Below, one piece after another: positions 25,127 to 30,725 of a DNA stretch of 33,705 nucleotides. The number at the start of each line of letters is the position of its first letter. The first letter of the stretch is position 1. Where the stretch lies: the NCBI GenBank assembly GCA_945788625.1, contig CALZMQ010000041.1, forward strand, positions 1 to 33,705. The letters run 5' to 3'. The translations under genes were made by a program, and so were the position numbers. The notes beneath the pieces are model-generated. The model was not told where the DNA came from. It did no database searches and saw nothing but the letters and a program-made list of their open reading frames with translations. The DNA comes from an uncultured Woeseiaceae bacterium (lineage in GTDB: Bacteria > Pseudomonadota > Gammaproteobacteria > Steroidobacterales > Woeseiaceae).

Positions 25127-26905
25127 CTACTCGCGGCGTCGCGGTATGTCCTCATTGAGCATCAGGGCACGAACAAAACGCACCGGAGGCGAGCCGTAAG
25201 AAAGCGCCTGGTCGTGGTAGCGGCGCAAAGTAAATTCTTCGCCCCAGAGTTCCTGTACCGCCGCGCGCATTTCCAGGTGCTCCTGGTAACCGACGAAGTA
25301 GGTGGAAAGCTGCGCCGACGACAGCTGTGCCCGCACCCATTTACCGGCAGCCTCACGTTCCTCCTGGAATCCGCCCTCGACCATGAGATTCATAGCCGCA
25401 TCGCGCGTCATGCCGTCGACATGAATTGCGGAGTCGATGATTGCGTTGGTGACGGCACGCAGATACCACTTCAGGTTGATGAGCTTCATGAGTGGGTCGT
25501 GATTCATGTACCCCTCGGAGACCATCATCTGCTCGGCGTAAACGCCCCAGCCTTCGACGAATGGGCCGGACCACAAAACGCTGCGCAGCGCCGATGGGTA
25601 ACGGTTGCTGAGCGCGAGTTGCAGGTAATGTCCCGGAACCCCTTCGTGGATAGTCAGGTCCTGAATCGACAGCATGTTGTACTCGCGCAGGAACGATTCG
25701 ACCTGTTCCTCGGTCCAGTCGGTGGGCAACGGCGCAACGGCGTAAAACGCGGACTGGTTATGGTCGAGTGGTCCCGGCGGATCGAGGTAAGCGACCGTAA
25801 TGCCGCGCTGGAACTCCGGCATGATGATGATCTCGACCGGGTCTTCCGGCATGGTCACGATGTTGTGTTCGATGACGAAGTCGATGGCCTGTTGCAGGTA
25901 TTCCCGGGCTACCTCGACGATACCGTCGCGTGGCGGCAGCTCTTTGTAAGCCTCTTCGAGTGCCGCGCGGATGATTGCCTGTTTGTACGCCTCGTCGGGA
26001 TTGTCGGGAAACGCGGTGAAAGGATGTTTGCTGGCGTACACCTGTCGGGAGACTGCGTACATTTCATTGCGCACCGCTTCGTATTCGGCTTCAGCGCGCG
26101 CGGTGATCTCTTTGCGGCTTAGCGGCGAGTTCAGCGCAAATGCCAGCTTGGTGTCGTACAACTCGGCGCCGATACGGAAATCGCCGTTGGCGCGTGGCAA
26201 TAGTTCTTCCTCCAGCCAGGTTTGCTGATTTGCGATGGCGTCCTTCGCGGTTTCGATTGCCGCGTTCAGTCTTTCTTTCTGCTCCGCGGAAAGAGCGTCC
26301 ATCGCCGGTACGATCATGGATTCGATGATGGAGACGAGTCCCGCATTCTGTTGTATCGCCGTCTCTGCGTGGATCTTGGGCACCCGCTCGATCTCTATGG
26401 AGTTGCGGGCCTGCTCCAGAAACCGCGGCAATTGCTCGAGGCGGGATGCGGCACTCATCAAGCGTTCCTCGAGGGGCGCGAATTCGCGCGCAAGCAGACC
26501 GTAAATTCCGCTACCGGAGATATTGATGTAGTGAAGCGGGTTCCAGGCCCATTCCTGCAGCACGACGAGCGACCAGAGGCTGGACTCGACTTCGTGCAAC
26601 AACAATTCGGCATCGACCTGGTTCGCACGCGACAACTCGTCGCGATCAATCGTTGCGAGCGCCTGCGCGTATTCGCTCAACAATTGCCGGGTCTCATCCC
26701 GCGCCGCGCTGTCCACCTGATCCAGCATCCCGTCGGCGCTGTGATCGCCGAGCAGGGTCGCGGTCACCGGGGAGAAGTTGGTCAGGTTGCTGATGTACTC
26801 GTTGGCGAGATTCTCGAAAGCCTCGTCAGCCGCCGAACCGCCCATGGCGCTGCCGGCCGACAGTGAAAAAACGAGGGCGAAGATCAGGGCTAGGTAGCGG
26901 CGCAT
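25127..26905 (-). CDS. DUF885-family secreted peptidase-like protein
   Basis: This is a predicted periplasmic or surface zinc hydrolase. With the start at 26905 there is a good signal peptide (MRRYLALIFALVFSLSAGSAMG), then a mostly helical protein. The HEGVPGH motif at residues 420-426 is the DUF885 signature and resembles the HExxH zinc site of M3/M32-type peptidases; an EGWGVYAEQMM helix later in the chain may give the third ligand. The 592-aa length is normal for the family. The frame remains open to 26980, but those 25 extra codons would overlap the divergent L,D-transpeptidase gene and would bury the signal peptide. No strong ribosome site supports either choice. Peptidase activity is by family analogy, not established for most members. 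Confidence 0.8.
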   Translation of the reverse strand: MRRYLALIFALVFSLSAGSAMGGSAADEAFENLANEYISNLTNFSPVTATLLGDHSADGMLDQVDSAARDETRQLLSEYAQALATIDRDELSRANQVDAELLLHEVESSLWSLVVLQEWAWNPLHYINISGSGIYGLLAREFAPLEERLMSAASRLEQLPRFLEQARNSIEIERVPKIHAETAIQQNAGLVSIIESMIVPAMDALSAEQKERLNAAIETAKDAIANQQTWLEEELLPRANGDFRIGAELYDTKLAFALNSPLSRKEITARAEAEYEAVRNEMYAVSRQVYASKHPFTAFPDNPDEAYKQAIIRAALEEAYKELPPRDGIVEVAREYLQQAIDFVIEHNIVTMPEDPVEIIIMPEFQRGITVAYLDPPGPLDHNQSAFYAVAPLPTDWTEEQVESFLREYNMLSIQDLTIHEGVPGHYLQLALSNRYPSALRSVLWSGPFVEGWGVYAEQMMVSEGYMNHDPLMKLINLKWYLRAVTNAIIDSAIHVDGMTRDAAMNLMVEGGFQEEREAAGKWVRAQLSSAQLSTYFVGYQEHLEMRAAVQELWGEEFTLRRYHDQALSYGSPPVRFVRALMLNEDIPRRRE

Positions 26906-26978
26906 CACGGCGTAATCTCGGGCAGGCTTGTCTGCGGCAAACCTTAGCATGCCTGCGTCATAGCTGTAATATCGGCGC

Positions 26979-27881
26979 ATGCATCGATCGCGTTCATTCC
27001 TGATTCTCTCGTTCCTCCTGGCGGCCCCGGCCCTGGCCGACGGGAAGTTGCCCGCCTACCTGATTCGCCTGCCTGCCTCGGTACAGACCGTGTTCGTTGC
27101 CGAAACATCGGACGCGGCGTTTCATCGTTTTGACCATGCCGATGGACAGACCATTGAATACAGGGGCCGGGAATACATGTCGATCGGGCAAGGCGGGGCC
27201 GGCAAGCAACGCTCCGGCGATCGACGCACACCGCTGGGTATTTATTTCGTCACCGAGCAGCTCGACACGAGCAAGCTGCACGAGAGATATGGCGTCACGG
27301 CATTTCCGCTCGATTACCCGAACGCCTGGGATCGTCGCCTCGAGCGCAGCGGCGACGGCATCTGGGTTCACGGTGTCGATCCGCGCGGCGGCGTGCGGCC
27401 GCCGAGGGACACCGACGGTTGCATCGCACTGCCCAACGACAAGCTCCTCGGGCTCGAGGACCGGTTTCTGGCCAACGTCACTCCGGTCGTCGTTGCGAGC
27501 AAAGTCGACTGGGTGGATCGCGGGCAAGTCGAATCGCTCCGGGCCGAACTCGAGAGGATAGTTGCCCAATGGGCGGACAGTCTCGAGCGTGGCGACTGGC
27601 ACGCTTTTTTATCCCTGTACGACGACGAGTTCCGGCATTGGGGTATGAACAAGGATGAATGGACGGTCTTCACCGTGCAGACACTCGGTGCCCGCGCGAT
27701 TACCGCGGTAACGCTGGACGACATGTTGCTGCTGGGGGACCCGGAAGAAGAGGGGCTCTACCTGAGCCGATTCCGGCACGCGGTCAGCGATGGAAAGACG
27801 ACCGTCAAAATTACGAAGCGACTCTACTGGCGCCGCTCGGACAGCGGCGCCCTGAGGATAATCGCGGAGGACAGCGGCTAG
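26979..27881 (+). CDS. L,D-transpeptidase (YkuD domain) with C-terminal NTF2-like domain
   Basis: This periplasmic enzyme would cross-link murein stem peptides or attach a protein to them. It has a signal peptide at about residues 1-20 (FLLAAPALADG). The YkuD domain spans about 35-175, with the active-site His in WVHGVDP (His131) and the nucleophile Cys148 in RDTDGCIALPNDKL; the residue pair before Gly-Cys is Thr-Asp rather than the commoner Ser-His. From about 185 a second domain of about 110 aa (AQWADSLERGDWHAFLSLYDDEF onward) looks like an NTF2/SnoaL fold, as in LdtF/YafK-type proteins. It is 300 aa. It converges with dsbA, whose stop overlaps by 4 nt (27878-27881). Confidence 0.83.
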   Translation: MHRSRSFLILSFLLAAPALADGKLPAYLIRLPASVQTVFVAETSDAAFHRFDHADGQTIEYRGREYMSIGQGGAGKQRSGDRRTPLGIYFVTEQLDTSKLHERYGVTAFPLDYPNAWDRRLERSGDGIWVHGVDPRGGVRPPRDTDGCIALPNDKLLGLEDRFLANVTPVVVASKVDWVDRGQVESLRAELERIVAQWADSLERGDWHAFLSLYDDEFRHWGMNKDEWTVFTVQTLGARAITAVTLDDMLLLGDPEEEGLYLSRFRHAVSDGKTTVKITKRLYWRRSDSGALRIIAEDSG

Positions 27882-28738
27882 CGCAGGCCCTCGCGAACGG
27901 TCAGTTCGTCGATGAGTTCGATCAGCTTGGGGTAGCTGCCGGCTTCGCCCGCGCCGGTGCGGTACTTGCCGTTGACGACGATCGCGGGAACGGAGGAGAT
28001 CGTGTAGCGGCGTGCAAGATCGTCGGCCACTCGCAGCTTCTGGTTGACCTCGAACGAATTCCAGGTGCGGTTGAATTCATCTTCGCTGACGCCAAAGCGG
28101 GCGAACACTTTCTGAATGGCTGCCTCCGACGTCATGCGATTACCGCGGCGATGGTACTCCTGGAATACCGCCTCCCGAAATTCCTTGTGGTTCTTGATGA
28201 CGCCGTTTCGTACCAGTACTTCTTCCGTGTAGTAGAGCTGGCCGTGGAGTTTCACGAGCGAATTCCAGACGGCCGGGATACGAACGAAGCGCACGTTCGG
28301 GTCTTTGTTTTCCGCCCAGGCTTCGATGTAGGGCTCGAGATCGTAGCAATGCGGGCAGCCGTACCAGAAGAACTCGGCGACCTCGATCTTGTCGGCGCCG
28401 CCGACGGTCGGTTGCGTCGGCACCATGCGCACGTAATTCTTGCCTTCGCTGAATTGCCAGTCGCGGGTCGCGGCCGGCGTATCGGCCACGGCGAGGATGA
28501 TGGCCTCGTCCGCGGGTTCGGCGTCGGAGGCCGATTCTTCGACGACGACCAGCGCTTCATCCGCCGTTTCCTCGCCGTCGGTTTCGGCCGCTGTTTCGAC
28601 GGCTTCATCCATCGCCTGTTCGGTTACTGCCGCGGTCTCCCCGGCGGGAGCCACCACGGTTTCGTCCTTGTTCGACATGAAAAAGAACAGCGACAGGCCA
28701 ACGATCAGCAGGACGGCAATCAAAATCAGTTGTTTCAT
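27878..28738 (-). CDS. dsbA: DsbA-like thiol:disulfide oxidoreductase, membrane-anchored with acidic linker
   Basis: The protein introduces disulfides into periplasmic proteins. The catalytic CPHC is at residues 128-131 in FFWYGCPHCYDLEPY, and the cis-proline loop is ISSVPAIVVNGKY, as in DsbA. It is unusual at the front: a hydrophobic segment (residues 3-21) without a clear cleavage site, then about 70 residues rich in Ala, Glu and Asp before the thioredoxin fold starts near 95. The enzyme is therefore probably tethered to the inner membrane on a flexible acidic arm; ordinary DsbA is about 210 aa against 286 here. It lies 29 nt after the cytochrome c4 gene, the order known from Pseudomonas. 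The oxidase DsbB is not in the window. Confidence 0.88.
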   Translation of the reverse strand: MKQLILIAVLLIVGLSLFFFMSNKDETVVAPAGETAAVTEQAMDEAVETAAETDGEETADEALVVVEESASDAEPADEAIILAVADTPAATRDWQFSEGKNYVRMVPTQPTVGGADKIEVAEFFWYGCPHCYDLEPYIEAWAENKDPNVRFVRIPAVWNSLVKLHGQLYYTEEVLVRNGVIKNHKEFREAVFQEYHRRGNRMTSEAAIQKVFARFGVSEDEFNRTWNSFEVNQKLRVADDLARRYTISSVPAIVVNGKYRTGAGEAGSYPKLIELIDELTVREGLR

Positions 28739-28767
28739 AAACGACTTCCGGTTCTACGTTTTCAGGA

Positions 28768-29397
28768 TTACTTCAGGCCCTGAACATATGACGAAATCGC
28801 CTCGATGTCGTCTTTGTTCAGGCGCGCGGCGATGTTGCGCATCATGCGGGTCTTGCCGTCGGTTTCACGAGTGCCCGCCGAGTAGTCGCGTAACTGCTTC
28901 GCCGTGTAGGCCGCATGCTGGCCCTGCAGTGCGGGGTATTCCGCCGCAGGATTGCCGCGCCCCGATGGTCCGTGGCAGGCGAGACATGCCGATACTCCGG
29001 ACTCCTTGTTGCCGCCGCGGTAAAGCGCCTCGCCGCGGTCGATCAGGTTCGCGTTGGCAACCGCCTGTGCTGCGCGCGGCAGGCTCTCGAAATAAACGGC
29101 AAGGTCCGCCATGTCCTGTTCCGACAATAGCATTGCCTGGCCGCTCATGAGCGGGTCCTTCCGCGATCCGTCCTTGAAGGCCTTGAGTTGCGCCAGCAGG
29201 TAGGGCGCATTCTGTCCGGCGATGTTCGGCCACAACGCGCTGGAGCTGTTGCCCTCCGGCCCGTGACAGGCCGTGCAGGTCAGCGCTTTCGCCTTGCCGT
29301 CTTCGGCAGAGCCGTCGACCAGGCTCTCTGCCTGAACCAGGGGTGCCGCCAATGTCAGACTGGCAAGCGCGAATAGCGAAGCGAGCGAGTTCTTCAT
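28768..29397 (-). CDS. Diheme cytochrome c4
   Basis: This periplasmic electron carrier, feeding terminal oxidases, is built from two cytochrome c domains. A signal peptide covers residues 1-24 (ending APLVQAES). Haem-binding motifs are CTACH (41-45) and CLACH (137-141), with Met ligands expected near PLMSGQAM and in TRMMRNIAARL. The 209-aa length is that of the family. ATG 29397 gives the expected signal peptide; TTG 29406, which has AGGAAAG 6 nt upstream, would only add three residues and remains possible. The gene is divergent from engB across about 215 bp and precedes dsbA, which fits its need for disulfide and haem-maturation chemistry in the same compartment. Confidence 0.93.
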   Translation of the reverse strand: MKNSLASLFALASLTLAAPLVQAESLVDGSAEDGKAKALTCTACHGPEGNSSSALWPNIAGQNAPYLLAQLKAFKDGSRKDPLMSGQAMLLSEQDMADLAVYFESLPRAAQAVANANLIDRGEALYRGGNKESGVSACLACHGPSGRGNPAAEYPALQGQHAAYTAKQLRDYSAGTRETDGKTRMMRNIAARLNKDDIEAISSYVQGLK

Positions 29398-29612
29398 ATG
29401 TTCCAACCGTTACTTTCCTGCGATTGCCGGGGCCATCGCGTCTTTTAATGTCTGGTTTTTGATATCGATAGTGTGGGCGGCGCCTGATCGATGTGGCGAT
29501 GAGTTCGCAGGCGATCAATCATCTTGCTGCGTGCCCTCGAAACCGTCAAACTCCATTCCCGGTTCTGATCTCAGCGCCCGAATTATACACACAATCCGCA
29601 GGGCGTACCCCA

Positions 29613-30209
29613 ATGTCACAATACCCTGAAGCCCGGTTTATCAAGAGCGCCAACGCGCCCGGGCAGTTCGTGCCGGACACCGGCGCGGAGGTCGCATTCG
29701 CGGGCCGATCCAACGCCGGGAAATCCAGCGCAATCAACATAATCGTGAACCGGCGGCAGTTTGCGAGGACGAGCAAAACGCCGGGCCGCACGCGACTGGT
29801 CAACTTCTTCAGCCTGCGCGAGGAGCAGCGCCTCGTGGATCTTCCCGGTTACGGATTTGCGAAAGTCGCGGACAAGATGCGGCATCACTGGGCCGATCTC
29901 ATGGCCGAGTATTTCGAGACGCGCAAGAGCCTGCGGGGCATGTTCCTGATCGTCGACATACGCCGTCAACTCACGGATTACGATCACCAGATGCTGAGCT
30001 TCGCCGAGTCCGTCGGCCTGCCGACGCACGTGCTTCTCACCAAGACCGACAAGCTGAAACGTGGGCAGGCCGCGAAGGCCCTGCTCGAAGTGCGCCGTGA
30101 CCTGGGCGACAGCATCAGCGTGCAACACTTCTCGGCGCTGAGTCGCACGGGCGAGAACGAGGCCCGCGCGAAGCTGGAAGAATTCCTGTCGGACAGTACC
30201 GGGGCGTAA
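29613..30209 (+). CDS. engB: EngB/YihA ribosome-biogenesis GTPase
   Basis: This essential GTPase assists assembly of the large ribosomal subunit. G1 is GRSNAGKSS (residues 31-39), the switch region holds SKTPGRTRLVNFF, G3 is DLPGYGFAKV, G4 is TKTDKL and G5 is SALSRTG. ATG 29613 is used because MSQYPEARFIKSA is the usual YihA start and gives 198 aa; the open frame runs back to 29493 without similarity. A possible -10 TATACA is at 29584-29589. It converges with polA across a 516-bp region. Its stop codon (30207-30209) overlaps the T-tract of a terminator that reads the other way. Confidence 0.95.
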   Translation: MSQYPEARFIKSANAPGQFVPDTGAEVAFAGRSNAGKSSAINIIVNRRQFARTSKTPGRTRLVNFFSLREEQRLVDLPGYGFAKVADKMRHHWADLMAEYFETRKSLRGMFLIVDIRRQLTDYDHQMLSFAESVGLPTHVLLTKTDKLKRGQAAKALLEVRRDLGDSISVQHFSALSRTGENEARAKLEEFLSDSTGA

Positions 30210-30246
30210 AAAACCCCGGGACGCGATTAGGGATGGCGCCCCGGGG
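30208..30246 (-). terminator. Strong minus-strand intrinsic terminator
   Basis: Read on the minus strand, CCCCGGGGCGC (30246-30236) pairs with GCGTCCCGGGG (30224-30214) in an 11-bp stem with one G-U pair and an 11-nt loop, followed at once by six T (30213-30208). On the plus strand no T-run follows the stem, so it does not serve engB. It must end a transcript coming from the polA side. Confidence 0.75.
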
Positions 30247-30356
30247 TGAGTCAACGCAACCGGTTTGGGGTCACCGGCTGCAGGCCTGCTTAGGGAGGTA
30301 AACAGGCAAGTGACTTACGCACTCGGGGTATTAGAGTGATAAACGGAAAATGAGTT
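30208..30356 (-). ncRNA. Candidate small RNA between polA and engB (Spot 42/ErsA position)
   Basis: A minus-strand RNA of about 149 nt is proposed, ending at the strong terminator at 30208-30246 and starting near 30356, 7 nt after a TATACT box. Inside are a palindrome GCAGGCCTGC (30289-30280), a CCGGT/ACCGG hairpin (30277-30260) and, before them, an apparently single-stranded UACCUCCCU segment (30300-30292) complementary to ribosome-binding sites, which is typical of base-pairing RNAs. No open frame fits. E. coli Spot 42 and P. aeruginosa ErsA are encoded in the same place, after polA and facing engB. I see no certain sequence identity to either. Terminator and position are seen; the RNA itself is inferred. 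Confidence 0.45.
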
Positions 30357-30362
30357 CCGGTA

Positions 30363-30368
30363 AGTATA
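30363..30368 (-). promoter_or_regulatory. Possible -10 box for the candidate small RNA
   Basis: The minus strand reads TATACT, inside an AT-rich island (30361-30410) that stands out from GC-rich surroundings. No good -35 box lies 16-18 bp upstream (TTCTTT is the nearest), so an activator or alternative sigma factor would be needed. Confidence 0.35.
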
Positions 30369-30443
30369 TAAGTGATTGAAATATAAAGAATACGGATTAA
30401 AAGAAGTCTAATCGGTGCCGACGCTGGACAGTTTGCCTCGCAC

Positions 30444-30460
30444 GCCAGCCTGCGGCTGGC
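30444..30460. repeat. Short palindrome GCCAGCCTGCGGCTGGC
   Basis: A perfect 7-bp stem with a 3-nt loop. The right arm and following bases (30454-30468) reappear inverted, 14 of 15 matching, at 30632-30646 inside the long hairpin after polA, so the two structures are related. Confidence 0.7.
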
Positions 30461-30531
30461 TACAGACTCGGCAATCTGCCCCCCATCGGCCCCTCGCGGG
30501 GATTTCCGTTTATCACTCTCTGGTTGGGGAT

Positions 30532-30568
30532 GATGGGTGGTGAGGTGGAGTCAAACACACCACCCATC
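30532..30568. repeat. 11-bp stem with 15-nt loop
   Basis: GATGGGTGGTG (30532-30542) pairs perfectly with CACCACCCATC (30558-30568). On the plus strand it is followed by TTCTTCCC, so it may be a weak terminator for engB-direction transcription. A second small stem TCCCAC/GTGGGA (30573-30595) follows. Confidence 0.6.
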
Positions 30569-30600
30569 TTCTTCCCACACGATGGTGCCGTGGGATGACA

Positions 30601-30718
30601 GGGCGAGGTGAGGGTGACGGATGTGCTGCGGAATCTGTAGCCAGCCTGGCACGGCGTTCGACGCCTGATTGGGGGTGGTTGGCTGGCGTGTGACGCAGTA
30701 CATCCGTCACCCTCGCCC
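30601..30718. repeat. 118-nt multi-branched hairpin next to the polA stop
   Basis: Outer arms 30610-30630 and 30694-30714 pair over 21 bp with one G-U, extended by GGGCGAG/CTCGCCC (30601-30607 and 30712-30718). Inside are GCCAGCC/GGCTGGC (30640-30646 and 30681-30687) and GGCGT/ACGCC closing a TCG loop (30653-30665). It begins 7 nt after the polA stop codon. No T-tract follows on either strand, so it is more like a 3'-end stabiliser or a dispersed palindromic element than a terminator. Confidence 0.7.
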
Positions 30719-30725
30719 GGTACAC

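Larger units (their letters stand above)
30333..30519. repeat. 17-bp perfect inverted repeat, arms 153 bp apart
   Basis: AGAGTGATAAACGGAAA at 30333-30349 recurs exactly as its inverse at 30503-30519. The left copy is the 5' end of the candidate small RNA. The arms enclose the AT-rich promoter-like stretch 30361-30410. Confidence 0.75.

Noticed and set aside
27659..28783. Plus-strand open frame of 374 codons over dsbA
   Set aside because: It lies opposite a clear DsbA gene with CPHC motif, has no family resemblance, and no ribosome site was seen.
30199..30219. Plus-strand hairpin CCGGGG/CCCCGG as an engB terminator
   Set aside because: The stem overlaps the engB stop codon and is not followed by T residues on the plus strand; the same bases form a far better terminator on the minus strand.
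30291..30300. TAGGGAGGTA as a ribosome-binding site for a small plus-strand gene
   Set aside because: No start codon lies at a usable distance and the following frame closes at once; the complement is better read as the C-rich segment of the candidate small RNA.
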